Of a DNA stretch of 64,000 nt, positions 39,301-51,621 are shown one piece after another (the first letter of the stretch is position 1; every line of letters begins with the position of its first letter). The stretch spans positions 39,541 through 103,540 of the forward strand of contig JAYKAV010000418.1 of NCBI GenBank assembly GCA_035582835.1, written 5' to 3'. Position numbers and translations under genes: made by a program. The stretch is from Phoebastria nigripes. Its lineage: Eukaryota; Chordata; Aves; Procellariiformes; Diomedeidae. The notes under the pieces were generated by a model that saw only the letters and a list, made by a program, of their open reading frames with translations, was not told where the DNA came from and made no database searches.

Positions 39301-42300
39301 ATGGATATTAATGTAAGGCAAACAGATACATTATTTCAAAAAGGAAAGTCAGACAGCTCATTTAAAGGCAGGGAGAAAAAAGAAGGGGAAAAAAAAAAAA
39401 CCACCGAGCAGTGCTTTTAGGTAAATTGGCTTTCACAGCTGACCTTTTCCCCCTGTCCCTATAGTAAATGCTCGGTCAAGCACTTAACTTCTGCCACTTT
39501 GCTGACTGCTCCCTACTACTCTTTGGCCTCTTTCAACATTCACATTTCTCACAGTTCATGCAAAACATATCTACCTGTCTATCTATCTGTACATACATAC
39601 AGACACACAGATACACAGTCAAGATCCTTGCCCTTTGGTCTGATCTTTTCTTACTCGCCTCTGAATCCTGTTGCTCTGATCTGCCACTTACAGTTCAAGT
39701 CACTTGCCTTTCTTTTCACTCTGATGCATGATGCTAACAACTTCTTTCTCCTGTTCCTCTACGCCTTCTCCATCAGGGACGACCAATCAGTGATGATCTC
39801 TCAGCTAGATTAATCTTTGCAACTAGGATCCTCTACACATTGATATATCCTCTTGAGGACAACACCAGCTAAACATAGTATGGAAGAAAAGGGAAGAAGT
39901 TGAAATTTTTAGATCTATTTTTTTTAATTGCATTCTTCTTTCTAATTCTTTTTTGTCTAGATGGAAAGCATTTTTTGCTAAAGGGGTAGCAAACTTCTGT
40001 GTTTGTATGGCAGCTATGACTTTGATAGTGGCATTGCAAGCAAATTGCAATGGAGACAATATATGGTTTGCTCCAGTAAGCTGACGGAGTGTATAAGGGA
40101 AATTGAAGATGTGGATTTCCCCACAGCGTTTAAAGTGATAAAAGGGATGGACTTAATTCTCACAAAGAGAGACTGCTCTACAGTAACCTGTTACAGGGCA
40201 TCAGGAGAGGCTCTGAGATCAATAGATATTTAAAGGGTAGCCACTGTATGAGATAAATGTTTTTGGAAGAGAAAAAAGTATTAAGAAAGAATGTAGGTGC
40301 TAGTGGAAAGCTGACTGTTGCTTAAACAAGAACAACAACAACAANAAAAAAAGCCAAAAAAACAGGGTCCATGCGCTTCTGGCATCTTGAAAATATTTGC
40401 CCAAGTCAGTGGTAGTTTTGGTTGTGTGCATATTTTTTGCTGGTTTTGCTATTAAGCATACAGCTGAAAACCGTTTCCTTGACTTATTTACAGATCTGTA
40501 ATTGGAAAAAAGGATTTTCTTTTCTAACTTACTCTGTAATGGTATCATTAGTCAAGCAAGCAATGACATAAAGAACGTAGAGAAATGCAAGTTGGGCAGC
40601 AGTATTTAACCTCTTCATTGCTTACAAAATATGCTTATTTTGTCTCCATATGTACTAGTTCATTAAAACTGGCTCTTTCTTGTAAGCAATATAATTGTAC
40701 CAGTATGGAAATACCAGGCTGACCTTTCAGCCCTGCCGTAATCATAACCTTAGCTATTCCATTAAGGTAGAAAAACTGTGTCTGCAAATGCATCAGCAGG
40801 AGACTTTTGTCTTTTATAGCTGTCAGAAAACATACTGGGATATTCCATTTGCTGGATAAAAAAGATGATGCTTCAGTGAGAAAGGCTTATGGAAAGCTAT
40901 CCCAGCAAAACAAGAAAGTGAGGCAGCATCTGGAATAAGCACAAAGCAAGAGCAGCCGCCCAAGTGTGAACTGGAACTATGTAAAAGTGATGAAGAGAAG
41001 AAATTCTGAGCCTTTGAAGCAACTCCAGTCAGCCTGAAATAAACCAGACTGCTATTCCAGTAATAATACTCCTAAATAAATTGTTACTGTTCCAACAAGC
41101 AAAGCAATCAGACTTTCTTTATTTCCTCTGATGAATTCATATATACTGATTCCCTTTTATCTGTCTATCACAATGCCCTCTTCTGAGCCACAATGACTCA
41201 TCCTTTAGGTTTGAATTCTCCCTATAAAATTTCAATTAATAAATAGATCCTTTGGTGGCAGAACACATTGCCTGTGAGTTTTTCAAACAGTCAGGGTCAA
41301 TATTTAAGACAATTGTATATAGAAACAATACTAACAGTTGGCCAAGGTCTACAAGACCTTTTCTCCTCAGTAACAAAGTGCTTAGAAAGAACATATTTTA
41401 ACTTGTTAATCTGATCTTCCCTGTAGTGAACACTTTATAGTTAAATATAGAAAATAAATTTAGTTTACAAATCTGTGTTACAATAATAAGCATTGCTTTT
41501 ATAAATATACTGCAAAGATCAAGGAAAGATGCATGCTGTCTGGTGATGTGCTGCCAATACTTTAACAAAGATCTCTAATAAAAAAAGTCTTTCCTTTGCT
41601 CATGCTAAGCTTTATGGACTGTGTGCTACACAGCAATAAAGTTGTAAAAATCTTTCCTTTTAACCCAAAAAATTCTCGCTCAGATTTGCAGGAAGGATGG
41701 AATCACAAAAAGGGGAAGAGCCATTTGAAATTACCTTTTGCTGGCAATTCTTATTTTGTGTTCTGAAAAATAAATTGCTAGAAAGTCAAAGAAATCCACC
41801 TGTGGACAATAACAGGGATGGTAATCCATGGCATAGGTAGGATAAACTGGGGGTTAGTACGTGTCACAGGCTTCTGATGCCAGATGCACAGAGGATGCAG
41901 GTTTAGCTGAAGTTCAGACCAGGAAGTTTTAAGCAGTCGTTCTTCTAATTTTAAAGATTTTTGGTTCACCAGTACTGTCCAGGAAAGTAGCCATCTTACA
42001 GTACGGGCTTTCTGAGAATGTGAATAGCTATCATTTGACATGAACTTCATTTGAAAATAAAAGAAGCCAGAACTTGTGCAGAATTTAGGCTCCCTAAGTT
42101 CAAAATTGCAGTTCTCAAGTCTCTGTTTAGCTGCTACCTAGTCTTGGAAGCATCACTGCTTTCAAAGTGAGAGTTGCTCAGCAATTGAACTTTTCCCTGC
42201 CCATGCCTCACACTCTATGAGGTTTGGCAGATTATGTCCAGAATCACTCAGGGTCTAGAATTTAGTTGTTCCCCTACCAGTACCTAGTAATCATTTCCAT

Positions 42301-42967
42301 TCAGTAAGTGTGCACTGAAAACAACTATCATAAATCCATAGATGTGTTACACAGTGGCAATAATTTTCTTTTAAAATACTGCTGTTGCTACCTTCTCTCC
42401 TCAGCCTCTACTCCAAATTTCTACAGAAAGCTCACTAGTTAAGTCACATATCCAAGGAAAGGGAGATTGAGGTCTACTTTCTGTGTCTTCTTGAGATTAC
42501 CTTCATCAGTAGACCCTTCTAGCTGACCGTGAGTACACAGAGGGAAAGACCTTGCAAGAACATGTTAGTATTTGTTCCCATTCTTTAATCAGTCAATGTT
42601 ACTTTGAGCTTTGTGCACAAATTATTTCAAGATTCATTGCATCAGAGACAGAGCACAGAGACCATGAGGACTATGCTGTATCCCTTGCCCCATGGGCTGT
42701 TTAATGGGTGACTTCAATGTTGCTTGCAAAAGAACAAGGTTTGTGTGTGTGAAGACATCTCAGATGAAAATGCATCAGCTCCAGACTTCTGTCTTGCTTT
42801 CTTTTCCTCATTTGTCGCTTTTAGAGTCACCTACAGGATGGTCTCCACTTTGATTTCTATTCTGATGCACCAGACTCTCCCCAGGTACTACAGTGGGATC
42901 TGAAAGCACTCCTGGACATAAAGTCCCTTTTTGGAACCAGAATATAACTCACTGATGAATCAAATGT
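36385..42967. other. AT-rich DNA, no gene recognised
   Basis: No gene was recognised. Overlapping frames at 38202-38924 and 39468-39813 (up to 121 codons) have no domain, and several are driven by low-complexity sequence. Content noted is T16 at 37537-37552, the CAAA-rich tract at 38214-38300, A12 at 39389-39400, a degenerate CTAT/CATA/CACA tract at about 39572-39620, and a CAA run with an N at 40345. Confidence 0.55.
38214..38300. repeat. CAAAA/CAAA low-complexity tract
   Basis: AC-rich simple sequence made of CAAAA and CAAA units interrupted by short C runs and ending in C8. The Lys/Asn/Gln-rich plus-strand ORF over it is an artefact. Confidence 0.93.
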
Positions 42968-43131
42968 CATAGAACCATAGAATCATAGAATAGTTTGGGT
43001 TGGAAGGGACCTTTAAAGGTCATCTAGTCCAACCCCCCTGCCATGGGCAGGGACATCTTCAACTAGATCAGGCTGCTCAGAGCCCTGTCCAACCTGACCT
43101 TGAATGTTTCCAGGGATGGGGCATCTACCCT
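42968..43131 (-). mobile_element. short CR1 3' end, minus strand
   Basis: On the plus strand it begins with CATAGAATCATAGAATAG, the reverse complement of the CR1 terminal repeat. It continues through TTGGAAGGGACCTTTAAAGG, ATCTAGTCCAACC and CTGCCATGGGCAGGGACATC. The match to the CR1 3' region is close, so this is a relatively young, strongly 5'-truncated insertion. It stops within the C-terminal coding region near GGGGCATCTACC at about 43129. Confidence 0.95.
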
Positions 43132-43132
43132 G

Positions 43133-43160
43133 TAGATGGGAATGTCTTACTTCCCATCTA
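43133..43160. repeat. 10-bp inverted repeat next to the CR1 break
   Basis: TAGATGGGAA at 43133-43142 and TTCCCATCTA at 43151-43160 are exact reverse complements with an 8-bp loop. The arm starts within a few bases of where CR1 similarity ends. Confidence 0.92.
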
Positions 43161-44910
43161 TGATCAGTCCATAGAGGAAGAGACCTTGTAAAGGACCGCT
43201 CATAGTTGTTTCTGCTGAGAATTTGTCTGAAGACTCTGGGTTACTGCAGTTCAGTCTGATTCATTTTGCAGGCAAAACATTCGCTCCTCAGCAATATGCG
43301 TATGTGTCTTGGTAATGTGATTAAGCAGTAGCCTAGAGATGAGCTGAAGAACTTTCTCCAGATCAGAAGCAAGACCATCACTCTATCTTCATCTTCGATC
43401 TGGTAGAAGAATTATAACTCTTAAGAGTCCCCTTCAGCAGATCACTAGCATTGAACATCACTAAATTGCAGTCATATGAAGAATTATAACCACGAAAACC
43501 AAAATCAAAATGCTTAAAGACTACAATACGTGCAATTTCTCTGTGCTCACCAAACATTTCCAAACTCATGGAATATAAGCCTTTTAGACTCCTTCGTCAC
43601 CACTGATAAGTAATTCTGAATCTTTTGCTCACAGCTGAGATACTGCTTGGTATATCATGAAACTCCTTAGGTGTTTTGTTTAAATAAGTGAAGAAACATG
43701 CATATTTGGGAAATGTTGGGTTGGAGTTGGAGTTGTGAACAGCAGAATTCAGACTTAGCTACTGTTTCAAGATTCATGCAAGGATCATCTTTCTAAAGAA
43801 ATTCCAGAAGATTTAAGGTTTGATTTCTCTATGATGCTTTTCACCAATCTGTTTCCAAGTTTGAGGTATACTGGCTGTGATAATAAGTGTGCGGTCAGCG
43901 TCTCCCAGTGTCGCAAATACCTGGCGAGTCACACGGAGCTTTGGACAGTAGGTGTAGATTGTACAGGAATTTTCAGCATAAGAGAAAAAACAATGAAACC
44001 CAGGAAAATGTTCATACTTATTAAAAATCCAGAAAAGAAAGCAAAGTTTATGGCATGTTGGATGCTCTCTTAGAACAGAATTCATACCTCCCTGTAAGAC
44101 CTGGGGCACACTAGGAGGAATGATGAGTGTGGTCCTTCAAACAGTTCAGTGTGATCATTTAAGGGGTTCAGGATGCAGAAAACAGCTACGTATTGGACTG
44201 TTATTTCAGTACATCTTCAACTGGGAGACCCACATACAGTGCATCCTACCACTCTTTTGTTCAGAGCAAAACTTCTCTCAAGCTCTTGTCGTTTAAATAT
44301 TGACCATCTTATTGACTCAGCTCTATTTACCCTTTCAGACCCAAGGTCAGCAACCTATCAACCCCAGTTAGGGAGGAAGATCCATTAGCTTAAAGAAATT
44401 CTAATAATTAGTGAACATTTATTTTGTGAGTTTGCGGTAAATTTTTTGTGTGGTTTCCCAAGACAGAGTGAAAAAAAATCCAAGGAATTTGTAATAGATT
44501 GGCTGTTGAAACCAAGGGCACTCTTTAAATTGCTTTACAGCTGCAGTACCTGTTTCATTTCAGCCTTTGCTGATTTTTTTACAGCTCAGCAAGAAGTTTA
44601 TAGCTTACTGACAAAGACAGAAAGAGAAAGAAAGGAAAACAGAAAGGTGTCAGTTGTATCCCTGGGGCTCTGATAATCATAAAAGGGCTTCCCATTTACC
44701 TAGTTCTATTTTGGATCGTTGGATCAAATCCACCTTTCATATGTTGAATCATTACAGTAGAGTTTTAAGCTTTTATGTGGGAGGCTCATTACAGCTCCTA
44801 TAATGTGTGAGAGGCAACTATTTCAGTGCTGTTTCAGGGGGAGGAAAATGGGTTAAAGCTCAGCAGGCCCTGGAAATGGCTCTCTTTCACAGGAGCAAGA
44901 TGGTGGCATT

Positions 44911-45201
44911 GTGAGAGGTGGGGAGACACACAACTCCATGAGACTCAAGCAACCACCCAGGACCCACAGCCTTTCACCACAGGAGGGTACTGCCGATCGG
45001 GGGTATCCTGCAGACGTGGGGTCCTGGGACCTGCAGGCAGGGAGCCTAGCAGAGCTGTGTGACCCCCTCTCACTGCCCAGGGATGCTGGATGCCCGACGC
45101 AGGGGACGTATGGCCTTCCTGAGGCAGCGGGTTGCAGCATCTCAGGGCTCCAGCTGGGCTCACAGCTCCCGCATATTGCAGGAGCAGCATTTTCCACATA
45201 G
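44911..45201. other. GC-rich island, open in several frames, unidentified
   Basis: By my count 44941-45180 is about 64% G+C (153 of 240), far above the surrounding AT-rich DNA. CpG is not enriched (about 8 where roughly 24 would be expected), so it is not a classical CpG island. It stays open on both strands: 96 codons plus at 44911-45201 and 114 codons minus at 44853-45197. The residues are Gly/Pro/Ser-rich with no domain I recognise. High GC alone reduces stop codons. It could be an old repeat, a pseudogene exon or unique DNA. Confidence 0.4.
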
Positions 45202-45734
45202 CTTCTGCATGCGCTTTAAATAAAATCCTCTTCCCCTAGAAGTAGTGAGCGTATCTTAGAAGAACAGGAAGAAACCTGAGGGCACAGCATACCTCTGTTC
45301 TCCCACTTTGACGATTATTCTTACACCTATCTACAAATAGGCAAACTGTAAGTGCAGATAAGAGAGTAATTTACCTGCCTTAGCTCAGTGATTAAACTGC
45401 AAACAGAAGCCAGCCATCCTGACCTCCTGACTCAGCTCTAAAGCTATCACCACAGTTATGAACAACTCAGACAGACTTGAAAATATGAGTGGCGTGGGTG
45501 ACATCTTACTGTGAAAGCAGAAGGTATCAAATATGTGAAAAGACAAATTACTCCATTGTAATACTAAAAAGAATTGGAATAGATGATCAATCATAAATGG
45601 GATTTCAGGTCTGCAAAATAAAGGACCTGATCCAACAAAAGCCAAATGGCAGGATTTACAGTAATCTGGATAGTCACTGTAACTGTTCATAAAGATGGCT
45701 AGATGCACATTTATCTGTGCAAAGATCACCTGAT

Positions 45735-46340
45735 GCACAGCCACAAAGGGCTGCATCCTCTAGCAAGGAGTTTTACAGGTCTACTACCCATTTCATGAAG
45801 AACCGGCTACTTACAATTGCTTTAAATCTGGCTACCGCTAGTCGCATTTCATGGTGCTTTGTTCTCATGCTAGAAGAGACAGCAAACAGTCTTTTACCCT
45901 TCCTCTGCCACTCACAGGTCTGCAGACCTCTGCCAAGCTGTACTGGCACTCTCCATCCTTTAATTATTCTCACTTTTCTTCTCTCAACCTTTTCCAATTG
46001 CAACATATCCTTTAAAAGATGGAGGGACCAGGACTCCACTCAGTGTATCAGCTGTGGAAAAAACACGGGTTTGTACAGCAGCAAGATGATGCTTTTCCCT
46101 TGTTTTTCATTTCCTTCTTGATGATTCCTAGCATTTGATCTGCTTTTTGACTGCTACTGAGATGATGTTTTCTACTATCTATCATAACCCCAGGGTTTTT
46201 CTCTGCAGCAATAATGACCACTTCAGAGCCTATCATTTTATGCAATGATAGGATTGGTTTTTTCCATGTACATTGCTTTACATTTATCTATGTTGAATTT
46301 CATTTGCCATTTTTTTTGTCTGGTCATCCAGTTACATACG
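45735..46340 (-). mobile_element. very old CR1-type LINE fragment, minus strand
   Basis: On the minus strand this is CR1 ORF2 downstream of the RT core. Plus-strand landmarks are CCTTTTCCAATTGCAACATA near 45989, AAGATGGAGGGACCAGGAC near 46015, TTTCCTTCTTGATGATTCC near 46110, TTTTTGACTGCTACTGAGAT near 46143, and TTGCTTTACATTTATCTATG near 46272 followed by TTGAATTTCATTTGCCATTT. These match the arrangement of CR1 copies spread through reptiles and birds rather than the younger avian type. No frame survives. Confidence 0.8.
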
Positions 46341-49300
46341 TATTCAATTTTTTCCTGCCAAAAATAGAAGTACCACACTCCATCTAACTACTTGGTTTGC
46401 TTTTCACCCTCTATCAAGTACTTCCTCATGAAAATCTTTGCAGAATTCATACATCTCCAATAACTATTTCTGTTATGCTGAAGCAACAGCTTTTCAATGA
46501 AGAGTGGTATTCATCAACAATATTGCATCCAGCTTTCCTTGGTAATACAATAGAGTCTTCATTTGCTTTGTAGTTCTGTGACTTTACGCCTTTTCAATGT
46601 TTTGCATATAAATTAAACTGAAAAGGACATAGACACAGCCGGTGTAACTCAATGTGGTTTCAATGAAAGTTTCTAATTTTCTTCCCTTATTTTCAGTTAT
46701 TTGAATAATTTTTTTGTGCAGTTGAGTGGAACTGCATATAGAACTACTGGTGGGATGTGTAAAGTAGCAATGCTAGAGATGATCAAAGTCCTTTAAGAAT
46801 TTTAATTATTTTAGCTTTTCCTTCTTTGTCTTCTCCACTTTCATTTTATCCACAATCTCTTTGGCACACCTGTGTTGAAATGACAAGACCCACAGCTGGC
46901 GTGGACATGGAGGCATGCCAGTTTACACTGGCAGACTGTTTGCTGTGATACGTGAATAAATCAGTGAATTCATAGCAGGAGCCTTTTGAAAATATTGAAT
47001 TGGAATTTCTTTGCAGAACCCTAATTGCAAATATAAAACCAGAACATTGCACAATGCATGGGGTGTTGTTTACATTATGGTCCATATTAGAGTAGCTACC
47101 GGATAAAACATATGATTATCACACCACGTGGTGATACAATCCCGTACAACAAAATAAACTGTTCTTGTTCCTGTCTAATGATCCAGAACAAGGGAGCCCC
47201 AGTAAGCAATATTACACGAGCACTGAATCAACAGCGTATTTTGAACACACAAGAACATCCGCCAAACAGTGATGCTGTGGAAAAATGTTTTTTTATAAAA
47301 CATCTGAAGAGAATTTAAAGTAATTACTGATCCTGTTGTTAATGTATTCTATTTGTCAGTGGTTTTATTAGTTTGCAGAAAATATAATTGCTTTGGCAGC
47401 CCTCACTGTTATTTTCTGCTTCAGCATTTTATTATACACCTATAAAAAACAAGATGGTAACTGCTTTGAAATGCTAAAGGCAGAGCTAGATGCTATTTTA
47501 TCCATTAAATAGAAGAGATTACCTGACCTTTTTATGTTTAATCACCTACATTGCAAGATGCTTACTACGTTTACTTGGACTGAGGAGCTTAAAAGAAAAG
47601 ACAGGTTAAAAATGGTATAACTACCAATGGCATTCCCAACTACATCTGGAACTCTCCAAGACATTATAGGTGGTTTTATTATATTGTGGTGATGCCACTC
47701 TCTTTTTTTTTATACTGTTTTCTAGCACCCGTGTGTTAAGACTCTAAATATATGGATTTCAGAGATGCACTTGTTATGAAGATTAACAGGAAATAATTTC
47801 ATATGAAGATGTGTAGGACCAGGGACATACATACATAAATGTATTCTGAGCCAAAATATGATAACTATTTTGTAATCCTAACAGAGATATATAAAAAGTA
47901 TCTAGTGCTCCAGTGTTAGATCTACCACAAATACCTTGTAGAATAGATTCTGGGATAATTTGTGAATACTGTATTATAATTTTCCTGGGACTCAGTTAAT
48001 TCTGATTAATAGTTTGAGCTCTGCAACAATTTCTTAAAAATGGAGAAATCGTCACAAAAAAATAAAGGTTGTGTTTGCATTGCAATAGGCCTGGGGGAAC
48101 CAGGGGACCATCATTCCACTCCCAGAAAGAAGTATCCTGTCGCAAAGACATTATAATCTCAATAAAAAGGAGACCCATCCAAAAAGATATAAGCATTGTG
48201 TGTTCACTGGTATTAACCATATGATTTATGTTAAGGCAAATAAAAATCAGGGAGTTCTTGCCCTGCATTTCTAAGAGTCTCCTAGCAAACCAGTTGGTGA
48301 CAAGAAAGGGGGTAACAAAAATAATTTCTTTGTTGTTTTATATTCATGTCAAACTGGCAACGGCCTCCCTTTCTGTTATGATCAAATCAGTGTGTAGGGT
48401 AAAGGTATTTAAGTGTGCAGGGTAAATATATTGAACAGCTGCATTTTAAATAGAATAAAGCGTGTGTTTGGGATGCTGAGGAATAGTAACTGGGACAAGG
48501 AGACACAGAGGGCTAACTGAGAGACTTGACATGAGGAAAGGAAAGAAATGGGAGATCTTGAAGACGCTGAAGAGGAAAAAGCACTGGATACAGCATAGAC
48601 GCATCAGGCTAAGAAAGCCCCTGAAAGACAGAGAAGGCGCTTTCCAGGTAAGCCATGTTAACTTCAGGTTTTTTGCAGTTTACCCAGGTGAAAATTTCCA
48701 AGACATGAGGTGAAACGGTTAGGTGGAAGATGGGGGAATTTATCAATTACTGGAATAAAGAGGCTGCCCGAATCCATGCACTTAGGTGAGCTGCTGTAAC
48801 AACTAGATATATAGTAAGGGTCAAGGAGTTTTAGAGAAAATGGAAACAGGGAAAATGAATACTGCAAAAAAAGACAATGAAGGTCAGAACTAGAGAGAAT
48901 GATCCAAAGCATTCACTTGCAGAAACTTTAACAGAAATATTGATTGGTCTGAATGAAGAACTAATGGAAATATCTGTGTGTGAAAGCACCAGAGGACTCA
49001 ATATAGAACAAAGGTCAAGATAATAGCATGTATTAATAACCAAGGACATGACTGACAGCACTAGACTGGTTAAAACTCAGGAACCTGTCATTATTCACAT
49101 CAAGACCAGCAGGTCTATGATCTGATAAAGCCACTGCACAGATGATTTTTCAGCAGAAGACCTGCCTGCTGACAATAGGAAGGTGGCAATAAGGTGACGC
49201 CACAGGGTGTGTGCTATTCCTCTTGCTCTTATCCCAGCTGGAAGACTGAGTATAGCTGTGAGGAGACCCAAAATGAGGAAAGACTGACAAAACTTTGCTG

Positions 49301-51467
49301 TGTTTTAGGCAGGCTGAAGAAAGAAAGATTCTGAGGCAAAAGAATCACATCATGGCTTATAAAAAGAGTTAAAAAAAATAGTTTATCATTGCCAGAAAAG
49401 AACACGGTGACATGATTAGGACTCAACTGCTGGTGTCCCTTTTCCCTGTCACACACAGGTGACCCTGGGCAGACCGCTCGGACATATGTCTTTGTGCTTG
49501 TTGGTGGGTCTGAGAGTGAGTGAAATCTATGTGAGAATGACCATGAGTGTCTGAATGAATTGTTTGGAAAAAAATGTCTCCTTGCCCTTTTACAAGGTCT
49601 CACAACAAGTTAATTTCCTGTTTATCTCAGATAAACTAGGCCTGTGTATTTTGATCACAATTACAGGCTTAAGAAACACAAGAATTTCCTTTTTAAACAA
49701 AATAAATTTGTCTATCTAATGAGAGCATATGCACTGTAAAGCTTTTTTTAACCTTTTCACATTACCGTTTTTTTTTAGATTGTCTGTAGAAATAATAGGT
49801 ACTGAATTGTAAATTTGTATAAAAAGTGGCAAAGACCTCAGCATCAATAGTACACATTTACCGGTGAATATTTTATAATAATTTTTAACTCAATTAGGAA
49901 TTATTTTGCTGACTAGTTTGAGCTCTACCCATGACTTCTCAAAATGGACAATTTCCTGCAGAATGTTTCCATTTCTTTATACCTGAATTATACAGTAACA
50001 AAGGTTCTTTAAGGCATGTGATTGTAATCTTCCTACTAAAACCGAGAATACATTATCGGGAGGTGGCATGTATGAACGGTGGAGAGAGGAAGCTTAATAT
50101 TAAGCAAGAAGGACAACAATAAGTATAAGGCTTAACTTTGATATTTATGCTTCAGCGTTTAGGAGGGGAGGGAAATAGCAGAATGTTATTAAAGTTAAGC
50201 TCAAAAGATCTTGCCTCAAAAATTGTAATTGTATTTTCTCTGTATGAATGAGAATACAGTCCTCCATTAGTTAGCATGGCAATATCATAACATGCCAAGT
50301 GAATCCTAAGTATAAAAGTGCATTGAAAATGCTGAGGTAAAAATGCTGCTCATGATAAACACATGTACAAATGGTCATTATTCAAAATAGTGCCTGGATT
50401 TTACAGACTATGTAAAACTGCAGTGCTCATTCATTTTCGTACCAGAAACTGTGGACCAATTAAAAGCCACATGAACTCCTAGACAGAGGGAACTCTGTAT
50501 TCTGCATTGCACGGGATTACTCTGAAATTCAGCACCTAAGAGGGAGCCAGGTCAACACAGCCAGGAAAAGCAGATTGGTCACTAATAAAATTGGTCTCTG
50601 CAGACTTTGAAGAAGCACATAAGTGACTCCTGCACCTATGCTAACAGCATGTGACCCAAACTGACAAAGGACAAAACCAAAAAATATTTATAGATAGATA
50701 TAGATACAGACACAGATACAGATATATAGATATATAGGCAGAGAGAGAGAGAGAGAGAGAGTTAGAGCATTACTTGAAAACCATTTGTCCAGACACTCAG
50801 ACAACTGGCTGAAAGAGAATAATCCAGGTAAAAGGCAAACCTGAAAGAAAGACAAAACAGAGCACTTCACCTCTCCTGAGGGCTTAGAGACCTGCTTCTC
50901 CCTCTTGACCTAGCAATTGCAAACATACTGGCTTTCAGAACTGTTAGTGCATCAGACAACCTGGAGCAATTGACTTCGATGAAGCCCCTGTGTTACATCT
51001 GTGCAGACCTTTTCTGAGATCCGTGACTGTGCTGAATACAGGGAATAATCGGTTCTGTAATTCTGAAACCTTCTGAACTCACCTAACTTCAGGCAGGACC
51101 CTGGAGATCCAGACCCTTCTTACAGAAATTTGATGAAATTGCATCAGATTTGGCTCCTTTAATAAAATACATTCCTTCAACACCACCTCAGCAGTCTCTA
51201 CCCGTTTCAACTCTCCCTCATGTTCTCATGCCACATCCCATTTACTTATTTTTGTGCTAGAAAAATACCACTTTGGTGAGATATACCACAGCCAACTGAA
51301 ATTTCAGATGCTTTGAACTGGGGAAAAAACCATGTAAAATAGTAAATATGACTTAGAGCTGGGAAAAAGCACATAAAATAGAAAATATGATGTAGAGCTA
51401 CAGGGCATTCCATGGGATCTAGAAGAGACCGAAAGCCAAGTGCAATTGAGTGGGAACATAGCCAGTT
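46341..51467. other. AT-rich DNA, no gene recognised
   Basis: No gene or named repeat recognised. The longest frame, 49229-49603 minus (124 codons), has no domain. A GATA/GA microsatellite lies at 50692-50761. Confidence 0.55.
50692..50761. repeat. GATA-like and GA microsatellite
   Basis: Degenerate GATA/GATACA units at 50692-50736 pass into a perfect GA run at 50741-50761 (about 10.5 copies). Confidence 0.93.
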
Positions 51468-51621
51468 GTGAATTGGCTTTTCAAGGAAAAAAGAAGAGAA
51501 AGAAGAGCAGGATCTGGCAACAGAGAAAAAAAAAAAAAAAGAAAGTGAATTGGCTTTTCAAGGAAAAAAGAAGAGAAAGAAGAGCAGGATCTGGCAACAG
51601 AGAAAAAAAAAAAAAAAGAAA
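51468..51621. repeat. perfect 77-bp tandem duplication
   Basis: Unit 1 (51468-51544) and unit 2 (51545-51621) appear identical at all 77 positions, including a run of exactly 15 A in each (51526-51540 and 51603-51617). Each starts GTGAATTGGCTTTTCAAGG and contains AGCAGGATCTGGCAACAGAG. The period is not a multiple of three, so the Lys-rich ORF across it (51440-51643) reads the two units in different frames and is not a protein repeat. Confidence 0.96.

Larger units (their letters stand above)
43132..45734. other. unassigned DNA with a GC-rich island
   Basis: No known gene. It holds the hairpin at 43133-43160 and the GC-rich island at 44911-45201, described separately. Frames such as 43813-44109 minus (98 codons) and 45385-45756 minus (123 codons) have no recognisable domain. 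Confidence 0.55.

Noticed and set aside
47122..47133. Palindrome CACCACGTGGTG containing an E-box
   Set aside because: Short motif with no neighbouring promoter features; likely chance.
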